A stretch of DNA of 64,000 bases, from positions 35,420-99,419 of the forward strand of contig NZ_BMVU01000034.1 of NCBI RefSeq assembly GCF_014650875.1. The letters are read 5' to 3'. Below the pieces are notes generated by a model. That model had not been told where the DNA came from. It saw only the letters and a program-made list of their open reading frames with translations, and made no database searches. Source of the DNA: Streptomyces minutiscleroticus (GTDB lineage Bacteria; Actinomycetota; Actinomycetes; Streptomycetales; Streptomycetaceae). How positions within the stretch are numbered: the stretch's first letter is position 1; every line of letters starts with the position of its first letter. Of the stretch, positions 15,433 through 23,853 are shown piece after piece. Made by a program: the position numbers and the translations under genes.

Positions 15433-18297
15433 TCACCGGTGCGCGGGGAACTCCACGACCTGCTGGTACGTCGGCCGGTTCTGCCACTGGATCAGCCGGT
15501 GCGTGATGCCGCCGAGGGCGCGCTGGTCGATGGCGTCCGCGCACCACTGGTCGCCCGCCCGGCACAGGCCGTCGCCCGGGTAGACCTCCGTGGCGGGTTT
15601 CGCCGCGGCCTCGCCCAGCGTGGACAGGAGCACGTCCCGGCAGGCGGAGAGGTCCCCGCCGCCGCAGTAGGCGCGGCCGAGACCGCCGCGCACCGGCTCG
15701 CCCAGGACCTCGCGCAGGTCCTTGTCGACGTTGCCCCACCAGCCGTACTGGAACGACGAGCCGGCGTGCGCGCCCGTGGGCCCGTGCCCGGCGGACGGGG
15801 ACTCGTCGACGGTGAGCTGCCCGGTCAGCCCCTCCCACAGCTCCTCGCCGAGGCCGGGCGCGAACTCGGCCTCGACCAGCAGCGGCCACCACGCGTCCAT
15901 GGTCCGGATCGCGTCGGCGTGCGCGTACGTCTTCGAGCCCGCCTTGGTCTGGTTGCGCCGCGCACCCGCCTCCAGCCAGGCCGCCAGCTGCCCGACGGCC
16001 TTCTCCTGCGCGGGGTCGGTGACCGGTGCGCTGCGCACCACCTTCAGCAGTTCGGGCAGCACCTGCTCGCCGCGCAGGTCGGTGACGGCCGCCTCGGCCA
16101 TGGCCCCCGTGAGCGAGGCCCGGGTGACGCCCCCCTTCTCGACCAGCGCCTTCACCCGCCCGTCGAGCAGGTCGGCGCGGTGCACCGCCCCGAGGCTCGG
16201 GTTGGCCGCGGCGTACCCCTCGGCCTGCCGGTTGTTCCAGGAGACGAAGTAGTCCTGGTTCACCGACTGCGGGTGCTGTGCGGACGGTGTGTAGGCGGCG
16301 GTGTTGCCCGCGGGGTCGAAGTCCCGCCACTCGTACCGCTCCTCGGCCCGTACGGGGAAGGACGGATCCACGCCGTTCGCGCGCACGGGATTGCTGCCGC
16401 TGTTGTAGTAGGCGATGTCACGCGCGTCCGCGTAGAACCAGTTGAAGGCGTACGAGATGTGCTGCGCCGCCTGCTGGAACGTCCTCGCGTCGGTGACGTA
16501 CGACGGGTCGTTGAACATCTGGAAGCCGATGATGGAATCGGCCTCGTGGCGGTAGGTGGAGCGCAGCGAGGTATAGGCCACGGGCACCCCGTCGACCGTT
16601 GCACGGTGGGTGACGACGCCGTAGCGGGTGCGATAGACCTGCATCCGGTAGGAGCCCGCGGCCGTCGTGTCGGCGACCGTCGGCTTCCACGTGTTCGTCC
16701 GCTCCAGCTTCTCCATGGGGGTGCAGGTGCCGTGGAAGAGGTACGCGGTGGACTGCTTGGTGGGTGCGCCGCCACCCGGTTCGCACAGCTCGACGGCGTA
16801 GGTGTCGGTGATGTCCTGGGCGGCGGAGGTCGCCGACCAGGCGTAGTCCTGGCCGCGGCCGAGTTGCACGTACATGCCGACGCCCGCGAAAGACACGCCG
16901 CGCGCGCTGATGCCGGGGCCCCGGAGCTCCTGCATCATCAGCAGCTGCGGCGCGAAGTAGCCGGTCTGCGGCCCGAACACGGCGACGGGGTGGCCGCTCG
17001 CGGTGTGCTCGCCCGACACCAGCAGCGCGTTGGACATGCCCTTCCTGCTCGCGCCGCCGTCGAAGAGGTTCTCGGGGAGCACGCCGTCGTCGAAGAGCCC
17101 GCGCACCGGGCCGAGGCGCCCCGGTGCCTGCACGGCGGCACGCGCGCCGGTGCGCGCCGAGCCCGTGCGGTCGTACACGAGCTGCTCCTTCTCCACCGAT
17201 CCCGGGTCGGGCAGCGCCAGGCCCCGCGGGTCCTGCGGCCGCCGCGCGTACGGGAAGCGGATGCCGTCGTGGACGGTGAGCACCGTCTCGGGGTCCTCGC
17301 GCTGGCGGAAGGACTCCCAGATCCGCGTGCCCTCCTCGGTGCCGTAACGCTCCTGGGCTGCGAGCAGGGAGAGCGCGGACTCCACCTCCCCTCCTCCTCC
17401 GCCGCCGAAGAGGCCGCCGACCACCGAGGCGAGCGCGATCATGTCGGTGATCTCGAACGGCTCGATCTCCCCGGCGTTGGTGACCGCGTCGACCTTGCCG
17501 GTGAGGACGTACTCGCCGGGGAAGGTGCGGCCGTCCTTGGCGGCGACCCGGTAGGCGTTGAGGCCGTCGATGTAGGCCTGGGCGTCCTCCATGGCCTGCC
17601 GGCCGCGCTCGCCGGACCGGTTGAGCAGCCGGTCGACCTGGTCCCGCAGATCGTCCTCGGTGTACGGGGCCTGCGGCCAGAACTCCTGCTCCAGGCCCTG
17701 GTTGGCCGCGGCCCCGCCGGCGAACGAGGTCAGCTCGCCGCGGCCGATGTGCCGGAAGAGGTCGATGAGCCACAGCCGGTCCTGGCCCGCCGCGTAGCCC
17801 GCGCCGAACTCGGTGCCGTAGCGGGTGGTGCCCTCGATGTGCGGGACGCCGTACTTCCTGTCGCGGGTGATGGTCACGTCGGCCCGCGGCCGGGTGACCG
17901 AGGCCACCTGGCCGTCGGGAACGCCGAAGGACGAGTCGGCGTAGAACTTTTCGAGGGTGTCGTCGGTGAGGGTCGGGTACCCGGAGGCCAGCGCGTCGTA
18001 GGGCCCGAGCTGGTCGTCGGCGTGCGCCGGCCGCGAGCCGAAGACCTTGTTCCCCAGGATCTCGACGAGGGTGGCGTTTCCGTTGGTACCGGGCGGCAGT
18101 ATCTCCGCGCACCGGCCTTCGCAGTGGTCGGTGACGGCCGCGGGGGCGGAGGCGGGTGCCGGACCGGCCGCCGCCGGGGACACGGGGGTCAGCAGGCCCG
18201 CGGTGAGCACGGTCACGGTCACGGTTCTCAGGAACCCGGCGGGGCCGCGGGGAGTTCTCGTTCTGTCGAGGGTGGTGCGTGGGATGCGCCGTCGCAT
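15433..18297 (-). CDS. Secreted penicillin-acylase-family amidohydrolase
   Basis: A 954-residue Ntn-hydrolase precursor. The signal peptide covers about residues 1-45 (VTVTVLTAGLLTPVSPAAAGPA). The alpha-chain region includes RDKYGVPHIEG-like and AAGQDRLWLIDLFRHIGRGEL motifs. The predicted autoprocessing site is Gly-Met-Ser422 (GMSNALLVSGEHTASG); Ser422 would become the N-terminal nucleophile of the beta chain. Relatives cleave beta-lactam side chains or acyl-homoserine lactones; the substrate here is open. ATG 18297 has a strong GGAGGAG. The size is larger than the usual 780-850. Confidence 0.85.
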   Translation of the reverse strand: MRRRIPRTTLDRTRTPRGPAGFLRTVTVTVLTAGLLTPVSPAAAGPAPASAPAAVTDHCEGRCAEILPPGTNGNATLVEILGNKVFGSRPAHADDQLGPYDALASGYPTLTDDTLEKFYADSSFGVPDGQVASVTRPRADVTITRDRKYGVPHIEGTTRYGTEFGAGYAAGQDRLWLIDLFRHIGRGELTSFAGGAAANQGLEQEFWPQAPYTEDDLRDQVDRLLNRSGERGRQAMEDAQAYIDGLNAYRVAAKDGRTFPGEYVLTGKVDAVTNAGEIEPFEITDMIALASVVGGLFGGGGGGEVESALSLLAAQERYGTEEGTRIWESFRQREDPETVLTVHDGIRFPYARRPQDPRGLALPDPGSVEKEQLVYDRTGSARTGARAAVQAPGRLGPVRGLFDDGVLPENLFDGGASRKGMSNALLVSGEHTASGHPVAVFGPQTGYFAPQLLMMQELRGPGISARGVSFAGVGMYVQLGRGQDYAWSATSAAQDITDTYAVELCEPGGGAPTKQSTAYLFHGTCTPMEKLERTNTWKPTVADTTAAGSYRMQVYRTRYGVVTHRATVDGVPVAYTSLRSTYRHEADSIIGFQMFNDPSYVTDARTFQQAAQHISYAFNWFYADARDIAYYNSGSNPVRANGVDPSFPVRAEERYEWRDFDPAGNTAAYTPSAQHPQSVNQDYFVSWNNRQAEGYAAANPSLGAVHRADLLDGRVKALVEKGGVTRASLTGAMAEAAVTDLRGEQVLPELLKVVRSAPVTDPAQEKAVGQLAAWLEAGARRNQTKAGSKTYAHADAIRTMDAWWPLLVEAEFAPGLGEELWEGLTGQLTVDESPSAGHGPTGAHAGSSFQYGWWGNVDKDLREVLGEPVRGGLGRAYCGGGDLSACRDVLLSTLGEAAAKPATEVYPGDGLCRAGDQWCADAIDQRALGGITHRLIQWQNRPTYQQVVEFPAHR

Positions 18298-18353
18298 TGC
18301 TGCTCCTCCCGACGATGGTGAGCCGGAGGTTACTGCCGGTAGCGCAGCAATTG

Positions 18354-18374
18354 AAGGTGAGCACACGTCACCTT
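18354..18374. promoter_or_regulatory. Inverted repeat upstream of the acylase gene
   Basis: AAGGTGA (18354-18360) and TCACCTT (18368-18374) are separated by seven bases and lie 57 bp upstream of the acylase start. This is a possible operator in the 290 bp divergent interval. No known regulator motif is recognised. Confidence 0.45.
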
Positions 18375-18587
18375 TGCCGAATCGCCACGTGCGGGCGGGG
18401 CGTGCTCCCGGGGGTGGGCGGAAGAAGGTGGGGGACGGCTGGAAAACGGTTCCCCGCAGGACTGATGGCGGTCATCGGAAATCGGATGGAGCCGATTCGC
18501 GTGGCGACACGTCTATTCGGCGACGTCCGTACGACGACGCCGAAGTGACCGAAGTAGCAGGTGCAGGTGTGACGGAGGTGCAGGGCG

Positions 18588-19190
18588 ATGGCCGGATTCC
18601 GGAGCTTGGCGAGACAGGTGCGCGACCCGCGATGCGATCTGGCACTGCGGCGCTATTCACTGCGCAAGTGCCTGGAGCGGTTCGCTCCTTACGGCCACCG
18701 GGCCACGTGGGACCATCTGAGTTCCCGGGCCGGCTTCGATCCCGAGGACCGGTCCCCTGATCCGGCGCGGCTGGTGGCTGCGCTCGACGAACTCGAGGAG
18801 GCGCGCTCGGTGTGGCTCGCCTACGAGGACGCGTTCGCCGAGCGCCGCAGGAGGGAGAAGCACGACGGTCTGCGCAGGCCGGGCAGCGTGGACGACTGGC
18901 ACCGACTGACGTGGGGCGGATGCGGGGTCGCCTGGTGCGACGACCCGCGGGTCCACCCGCGCGAACCGCTGGCCGAGGTGCTCCGGCGGCTGATCGCCGC
19001 CCTGGAGCGCGAGCCCGGCAGCGGCTGCCCGGTGTGTGGGGGCGAGCGCCTGACATGGAAGTACGACCTGGCCCACGAGCCGTCCTCGGGTCCGGCCTGC
19101 ACGAGCTGCGGCATCGTCGTGCCGCTGCCGGTGCTGACCGCCGAGGCCGTGGCGGAGGCCAGGCGGGGGCGGTTGCTCGTGACGGCATGA
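18588..19190 (+). CDS. Hypothetical protein with C-terminal zinc-ribbon-like cysteines
   Basis: A 200-residue protein that I do not recognise as a named family. The first 140 residues are predominantly helical and charged. The C-terminal part has two CxxC pairs, C147/C150 and C171/C174 (CPVCGG, CTSCG), the arrangement of a zinc ribbon that could bind nucleic acid or protein. There is no signal or membrane segment. ATG 18588 has GGAGG nine bases upstream. It is a single gene whose leader is less GC-rich than its surroundings. Confidence 0.7.
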   Translation: MAGFRSLARQVRDPRCDLALRRYSLRKCLERFAPYGHRATWDHLSSRAGFDPEDRSPDPARLVAALDELEEARSVWLAYEDAFAERRRREKHDGLRRPGSVDDWHRLTWGGCGVAWCDDPRVHPREPLAEVLRRLIAALEREPGSGCPVCGGERLTWKYDLAHEPSSGPACTSCGIVVPLPVLTAEAVAEARRGRLLVTA

Positions 19191-19284
19191 GCACGTCCAC
19201 GGCGTGACGACGTCGCCCCGTGGAGAACGCGTACGGCACGAGAAGCACGAAGAACGCGAACGGTACGCAGCACGGAGCACGGGA

Positions 19285-19314
19285 CGGGGGTGCGCCCGTA
19301 CGGCCGCACCCCCG
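19285..19314. terminator. Bidirectional terminator
   Basis: A ten-pair stem, CGGGGGTGCG (19285-19294) with CGCACCCCCG (19305-19314), encloses the small palindrome CCGTACGG. It lies between convergent genes. Confidence 0.8.
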
Positions 19315-19377
19315 TGACACGGACGGCCACCGGTCCCCGTGGGGCCCGGCCGCGCCCCGCCGCCACGATCCGCGCGA

Positions 19378-19895
19378 CTACGAGGTCTTCACGTCCGTGT
19401 GGACGGCCAGCTTGAACTCGGCGAACGTCAGCGGGACGGCGACCTTCGCGTCCCCTCTGCCGCGCGCCGAGACCTTCGGCCCCAGGGGCGTCCCCGGGTG
19501 CACGAACATCTGCCACGGACAGGTGCGGTACTGGCCGCCCCGGTGACCACCGTGTCGTCGGTGGCCGTGGAGTCGTATCCCGTGGAGGCGCCCAGGGGGT
19601 CCCGCACGAAGCGCGCCCGGTACTCGTGGGCCCGGGTGTCCGCCTGCCGGAAGACCATCGCGGACAGCACGCCCCACCCGTCGTGGCTGGGCCGGATGAG
19701 GCCCGAGCGCAAGTCGGGGAACTCCGACGCGGTGGAGCCGCCCTGCGCCGGGTCGTGCATCTTCCAGGGGTCGTACGACTCCTCGCTCTCCTCGTAGGGG
19801 AAGCGCACCAGGTGGTAGCCGTCCGGGTCGTACGTGATCCGCTGCGCTCCGGACCGCTCCGCGCTCCACAGCAGCGAGCAGACGACGACGCTCAT
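19378..19895 (-). pseudogene. Frameshifted hypothetical gene overlapping soxR
   Basis: The reading frame starts at ATG 19895, four bases inside the soxR stop (ATGA). It runs well (YDPDGYHLVRFPYEESEESYDPWKMHDP...) to about TDDTVVTG, then continues sensibly only in another frame (QYRTCPWQMFVHPGTPLGPKV...FKLAVHTDVKTS) to the stop at 19378. One missing G in the C/G run at 19538-19541 explains the shift. Restoring it gives about 172 residues. The family is not recognised. It is either genuine decay or a homopolymer sequencing error. It would be co-transcribed with soxR. Confidence 0.75.
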
Positions 19896-20449
19896 CGGCG
19901 CTCCTCTCCCTCGGTTCCCTGTGCCTCTTCGTGTGCTCCTGCCCCGGGTCCCTCTGTGGACAGGACACCGCTGGACGGCGCGCGGTTGCGGGAGGGGCGT
20001 TCGACCAGGAGCCGGGAACCGGTCAGGCGCTCGCCGAAGACGTCGTCCGGGTTGGACAGCACGCAGGTGTCCAGGGACAGGCAGCCGCAGCCGATGCAGT
20101 CCGTGAGGTGGTCGCGCAACCGGTTGAGCTGGGCGATGCGCCGGTCGAGCTCGGAGCGCCAGACCCGGGACAGGCGCGCCCAGTCCTCGCGCGTGGGGGT
20201 GCGCTCCTCGGGGAGTTCGGCGAGGGCGTCCCGGATCGTGGCCAGCGGGATGCCGACGCGCTGGGCGGCGCGCACGAAGGCCACGCGGCGCAGCGTGTCG
20301 CGGTGGTAGCGGCGCTGGTTGCCGGCCGTGCGGCGGCTGCTGATCAGTCCCTTGGACTCGTAGAAGTGCAGGGCGGACACGGCGGCTCCGCTGCGGGCGG
20401 ACAGCTGGCCGACCGTGAGTTCGTGGACTCTTTCCGGTATCTGGGGCAC
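19892..20449 (-). CDS. soxR: Redox-sensing MerR-family regulator SoxR
   Basis: A 185-residue MerR-type activator. The N-terminal winged helix (LTVGQLSARSGAAVSALHFYESKGLI) is followed by a coiled dimerisation helix and the [2Fe-2S] motif C118-x2-C121-x-C123-x5-C129, which identifies SoxR. The cluster senses redox-cycling compounds. In Streptomyces SoxR responds to pigmented antibiotics and controls oxygenase and exporter genes. The tail past residue 150 is long and low in structure, as in other streptomycetes. The interval to the divergent MaoC gene shows no obvious SoxR box. Confidence 0.95.
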   Translation of the reverse strand: MPQIPERVHELTVGQLSARSGAAVSALHFYESKGLISSRRTAGNQRRYHRDTLRRVAFVRAAQRVGIPLATIRDALAELPEERTPTREDWARLSRVWRSELDRRIAQLNRLRDHLTDCIGCGCLSLDTCVLSNPDDVFGERLTGSRLLVERPSRNRAPSSGVLSTEGPGAGAHEEAQGTEGEERR

Positions 20450-20486
20450 CTCGCGACCCTACCCACCCCCTCCGGCGCGCGGTCCG

Positions 20487-20529
20487 TTGACAGGGGGTGC
20501 GCGGAGCACCATGCTAAGCAGTCGCTTAG
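20487..20529 (+). promoter_or_regulatory. MaoC promoter with TetR-type operator
   Basis: A -35 TTGACA (20487-20492) is followed at 17 bp by a weak -10 (CATGCT, 20510-20515). Overlapping the -10 is the perfect inverted repeat CTAAGC-AGTC-GCTTAG (20514-20529). A related half-palindrome, GTGAGC-GACC-GCTTAG, lies before the TetR gene at 22170-22185. Confidence 0.7.
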
Positions 20530-20557
20530 TCGTAGCACCCCGTAGGAGGCCAGGGAC

Positions 20558-21019
20558 ATGGCAGAGCCGAGGATCTTCGCGTCCGCCGACGAGCTGAAGG
20601 CGGCGGTGGGCGAGCCGCTGGGCCACAGCGACTGGCTGGAGGTCGACCAGAAGCGGATCGACCTGTTCGCCGACGCGACCGGCGACCACCAGTGGATCCA
20701 CGTGGACCCGGAGAAGGCGGCCGCGGGGCCGTTCGGCACGACCATCGCGCACGGCTATCTGACGCTGTCCCTGCTGCCCGCGCTGGTCCCCCAGGTCATG
20801 CGGGTCGAGGGCCTGAAGATGGGCGTCAACTACGGCACCAACAAGGTGCGTTTCCCGGCCCCCGTGCCGGTGGGCTCGCGCGTGCGGGCCACGGCGACCC
20901 TGAAGGAGGTCGCCGAGGCGGGCGGCGGCGTCCAGGTCACGGCGGTGGTCACCGTCGAGCGCGAGGGCGGCGACAAGCCGGTGTGCGTGGCGGAGTCGGT
21001 GTCCCGGTACTACTTCTGA
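20558..21019 (+). CDS. MaoC-like (R)-enoyl-CoA hydratase
   Basis: A 153-residue single hot-dog protein. The hydratase-2 motif FADATGDHQWIHVDPEKAAAG provides the Asp43/His48 catalytic pair. Downstream are the conserved TTIAHGYLTLSLLP and VNYGTNKVRFPAPVPVGSRVR blocks. It should hydrate trans-2-enoyl-CoA to (R)-3-hydroxyacyl-CoA and acts as a dimer. The length is normal for the NodN/MaoC subgroup. The start follows AGGAGG. Its promoter carries the CTAAGC-N4-GCTTAG operator, so the TetR gene 476 bp downstream probably represses it. Confidence 0.9.
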   Translation: MAEPRIFASADELKAAVGEPLGHSDWLEVDQKRIDLFADATGDHQWIHVDPEKAAAGPFGTTIAHGYLTLSLLPALVPQVMRVEGLKMGVNYGTNKVRFPAPVPVGSRVRATATLKEVAEAGGGVQVTAVVTVEREGGDKPVCVAESVSRYYF

Positions 21020-21022
21020 GGG

Positions 21023-21048
21023 GCCGGGCCCGGGAGCCCGGGTCCGGC
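21023..21048 (+). terminator. Terminator after maoC
   Basis: The arms 21023-21034 and 21037-21048 pair with a single G-U. The hairpin starts three bases after the stop codon. Confidence 0.8.
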
Positions 21049-21494
21049 GCCCACCGGAGCGGTGCGGGCCGGGCCGGGCCGGAGCCCGCCCCCGGCCCCG
21101 TCCGCCCATCCGCCGGGCCACTCCACCCGACCGACGACCCACCGAGCCGAAGGCCGCCGGGCCACCCACCGGCCCGACGGGGCAGGACCACCGCCGGACC
21201 GGACGGAGCGAACCACTGGGCGCCGGGCCGGTCGGCCGTCCGGCCCGGCGGGCGGACCGGACCAGCGGGTCACCGGGTGACAGCTCGCCGGATCACCGGG
21301 CCACCGGACCGCCGACCGTCCCGCCGGGTCGACCAGCCGTCCGGTTCGGCGGACGAGCCGACGGGTGGACCGGGCGACAGGCCGTCAGACCACCGGACCG
21401 CAGACCGCCCCACCCGGCCGACCAGCCGTCGGCCCGGCGGACGGGCCGGGTCGGCGGTGCCGGCCGGGTGTCCGGCCGCCCGGTCCCGGCCGGG
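21049..21494. other. Non-coding spacer, degenerate CCGG-rich repeats
   Basis: This 446 bp spacer between convergent genes is full of short GACCGG/CCACCGG motifs without a fixed period. I see no supportable gene; all six frames give compositionally abnormal Pro/Arg/Gly translations. Confidence 0.6.
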
Positions 21495-22121
21495 CTACCG
21501 CTTCGCGCCCACCATCCGCAGGACCAGGTCCGCGTACAACGCGCCGACCTCGTCCGGGGTGCGGGGGCCGTCGACGTTGAACCAGCGGGCCACGTCGATG
21601 CAGAGCGAGAGCACCGCGAGGGTCGTGCCGGGGACGTCCGGCACGTCGAACTCGCCCGCCGCCACGCCGTCCTCGATGATGCCGCGCACCGCCGCGTCCG
21701 TCCGCCGCCGCAGCGCGACGATCTCCGCGCGCGCGTCGGGGCCGAGCGCGTCCAGTTCGTACTGGACCACGCGCGCGGTGGTGTGCTGCGCCGCGTGCCA
21801 GCGCACGAAGGAGCGCACCGCGTCGGCGAGCCGCTCGGCGGCCGTGCCCTCGGCGTCGGCCGCCGAGCGCAGGATGGCCAGGGCCCTGTCGTGGCCGATC
21901 CTGCTGATGCGGTGCAGCAGCTCTTCCTTGGTCTTGTAGTGGATGTAGAGCGCGGCCGGGCTCATGCCCGCGCGGCCTGCGATGTCGCGGGTCGTCGTCG
22001 CGTGGTAGCCGCGCTCGGCGAAGGCCTCCACGGCGGCCACCAGCAGCCGCCGGGCCGCGTCCGGGGTGACCTCGCCCCACGGCCGGCCCTCGCCGCCGGC
22101 CGTCTCCTCCGCCGTACTCAT
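21495..22121 (-). CDS. TetR-family regulator
   Basis: A 208-residue regulator. The helix-turn-helix is near residues 22-68 (LLVAAVEAFAERGYHATTTRDIAGRAGMSPAALYIHYKTKEELL). The ligand domain resembles that of fatty-acid and aromatic catabolism repressors. It has a GTGAGC-GACC-GCTTAG site 49 bp upstream, matching the perfect repeat in the MaoC promoter, so autoregulation plus control of maoC is likely. The small YiaA gene lies upstream on the same strand and may be read through. Confidence 0.9.
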   Translation of the reverse strand: MSTAEETAGGEGRPWGEVTPDAARRLLVAAVEAFAERGYHATTTRDIAGRAGMSPAALYIHYKTKEELLHRISRIGHDRALAILRSAADAEGTAAERLADAVRSFVRWHAAQHTTARVVQYELDALGPDARAEIVALRRRTDAAVRGIIEDGVAAGEFDVPDVPGTTLAVLSLCIDVARWFNVDGPRTPDEVGALYADLVLRMVGAKR

Positions 22122-22169
22122 CGCTGGCTCGCCCCTTCCCGTGACAGGACGAACACCATACCTCCGAAG

Positions 22170-22185
22170 GTGAGCGACCGCTTAG
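22170..22185. promoter_or_regulatory. Putative TetR autoregulatory site
   Basis: GTGAGC-GACC-GCTTAG matches the maoC operator in the right half (6 of 6), the left half (4 of 6) and the four-base spacer. It is upstream of the TetR start at 22121. Confidence 0.6.
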
Positions 22186-22194
22186 CGCACCCGC

Positions 22195-22482
22195 TCAGAG
22201 TTTCTGGAAGGGATCGTGCTCGGCGAGCAGCCTCTCCACCCGGGCCTGGTCGACCCGGCTGACGATCTGCCCCGCCTCCTGCCGGTCCCGGACCACCTTG
22301 GCGAGGGTGAACGCCGAGGTGACCAGGTAGAGGACGGCGATGCCGAGGAAGCCGCGCACCCAGGCGTCGGCGTCCAGGTTGACGATGCCGAGGGCGGTCG
22401 CCGCCATGGCGACGCCGAAGGACGCGACGGCCTGTCCGTAGAACGCCGCCGTCGACTGCTGCTTGACCGGTGTCTCGCTCAT
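22195..22482 (-). CDS. YiaA/YiaB-type two-helix membrane protein
   Basis: A 95-residue protein with two membrane helices (about 13-33 and 40-60) and the typical sequence AFYGQAVASFGVAMAATALGIVNLDADAWVRGFLGIAVLYLVTSAFTLAKVVRD. It belongs to the YiaA/YiaB inner-membrane family of unknown function. The start is ATG 22482; the frame is open slightly further upstream, but that extension is Pro/Arg-rich. It ends 10 bp before the putative TetR operator. Confidence 0.85.
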   Translation of the reverse strand: MSETPVKQQSTAAFYGQAVASFGVAMAATALGIVNLDADAWVRGFLGIAVLYLVTSAFTLAKVVRDRQEAGQIVSRVDQARVERLLAEHDPFQKL

Positions 22483-22579
22483 GGGGACCAGATTCGGCCG
22501 GGGCGGCGCGAACCGCATCCGTCCGGATACTCAGTCCGCTACTCAGGGAGCTTCGCGGAACACCGGGGGAACGGGCGGC

Positions 22580-23740
22580 TCAGAACGCCGACACCCCCGT
22601 CAGCGCGCGGCCGATCACCAGCTTCTGGATCTGGCTGGTGCCCTCGTAGAGGGTCATCACGCGGGCGTCGCGCAGGAGTTTGCCCGCCGGGTACTCGTCG
22701 ATGTAGCCGTAGCCGCCGAAGACCTGGAGGGCGTTGTTCGCGGCCCGTACCGCGGCCTCCGAGGCGAACAGTTTGGCCTTGGAGGACTCGGTGGCGAACG
22801 GCAGGCCGCGGTCGATCAGGTCCGCGACCCGCCAGGTCAGCAGCCGGGCCGCGTCGACGTCCACGGCGATGTCGCTGATCAGCTCCTGCACCAGCTGGTG
22901 GTGGGCGATCGTCTTCCCGAACTGCTCGCGCTCGCCCGCGTACCGCACGGCGGCGTCGAGCGCCGCCCGGGCGATGCCGACGCAGCCCGCCGCGACGGAC
23001 ATCCGCCCCTTGGCCAGCGCCGACATGGCCACCTTGAATCCCTTGCCCTCCTCGCCCAGCAGCGCCGAGGCGGGCACGCGCACGTCCTCGAGGACCAGCT
23101 CGGCGGTGGCCTGGCCGCGCAGGCCGAGCTTGCCGTGCACGGTGCGGCGGGTCAGCCCGGGGGTGTCGGCGGGCACCAGGAAGGCGGAGACGCCTCGGTG
23201 GCCGGGCGCGTCGGTGGAGCGGGCGAAGAGCAGGACGACGTCGGCCCAGGTGCCGTTGGTGATGAACATCTTGGTGCCGTTGATCACGTAGTCGTCGCCG
23301 TCGCGCACGGCCCGGGTGGAGAGGTTGCCCGCGTCGGAGCCCGTGCCCGGCTCGGTCAGGCCGAAGCAGCCGACGTACGCGCCGGAGGTCAGGCCCGGCA
23401 GCCACCGGCGCTTCTGCTCCTCGCTCCCCCAGGACGCGATCGTCTTGGCGACCAGGCCGAGGGAGACGGAGACGATGCCGCGCACGGAGGAGTCGCCGCG
23501 CCCCAGCTCCTCGGTGACCAGGCAGTACGCGAGGTGGTCGCCGCCGGAGCCGCCGTACTCCTCGTCGATCGTCAGCCCCAGGAAGCCGACCTCGCCGAGC
23601 TTCCTCACGACGGAGCGGTCGACCTCCTCGGCCCGGTCCCACGCGACGACGTGCGGCGCGATCTCGCGCGCCACGAAGTCCTCGGCGAGCCGGCGGACGG
23701 CGGCCTGTTCCTCACTGAGCTCCAGGTTCAACGCGAACAC
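22580..23740 (-). CDS. Acyl-CoA dehydrogenase
   Basis: A 386-residue acyl-CoA dehydrogenase that oxidises acyl-CoA to 2-enoyl-CoA and passes electrons to ETF. Signatures are FGLTEPGTGSDAGNL (FAD and substrate block), TKMFITNGTWADV, and the C-terminal QVFGGYGYIDEYPAGKLLRDARVMTLYEGTSQIQ, in which the Glu of YEGT is the catalytic base. It is of short- or branched-chain type by length. GTG 23740 gives the conventional N-terminus (LELSEEQAAVRRLAEDFV); the 29 open codons upstream run into the promoter. It is divergent from the TetR gene at 23854. Confidence 0.9.
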   Translation of the reverse strand: MFALNLELSEEQAAVRRLAEDFVAREIAPHVVAWDRAEEVDRSVVRKLGEVGFLGLTIDEEYGGSGGDHLAYCLVTEELGRGDSSVRGIVSVSLGLVAKTIASWGSEEQKRRWLPGLTSGAYVGCFGLTEPGTGSDAGNLSTRAVRDGDDYVINGTKMFITNGTWADVVLLFARSTDAPGHRGVSAFLVPADTPGLTRRTVHGKLGLRGQATAELVLEDVRVPASALLGEEGKGFKVAMSALAKGRMSVAAGCVGIARAALDAAVRYAGEREQFGKTIAHHQLVQELISDIAVDVDAARLLTWRVADLIDRGLPFATESSKAKLFASEAAVRAANNALQVFGGYGYIDEYPAGKLLRDARVMTLYEGTSQIQKLVIGRALTGVSAF

Positions 23741-23817
23741 CCCATCTGGCGACCGCGGGCGGCGCGGTCCGCCGGACCCGTTCGTTCCGATCCGCCCGGC
23801 GACCGCGGCACACGGTT

Positions 23818-23842
23818 TAATTACCACTGCTAGTTTTAGTAT
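23818..23842. promoter_or_regulatory. Operator/promoter between acyl-CoA dehydrogenase and TetR
   Basis: TAATTA-N7-TAGTTT (23818-23836) matches the perfect AAACTA-N7-TAGTTT at 27421-27439 in the right arm and in the spacing. A -10-like TAGTAT (23837-23842) follows. It is an AT-rich island in GC-rich DNA. Confidence 0.65.
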
Positions 23843-23853
23843 GCAGCCCTACT

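Noticed and set aside
14683..18321. A 1,212-codon open frame on the plus strand across the acylase gene
   Set aside because: It is antisense to a clear penicillin-acylase protein with a good ribosome-binding site; the composition is abnormal and no domain is visible.
20450..20557. SoxR box between soxR and maoC
   Set aside because: I found no CCTCAA-type SoxR palindrome; the palindrome present, CTAAGC-N4-GCTTAG, fits the nearby TetR better.
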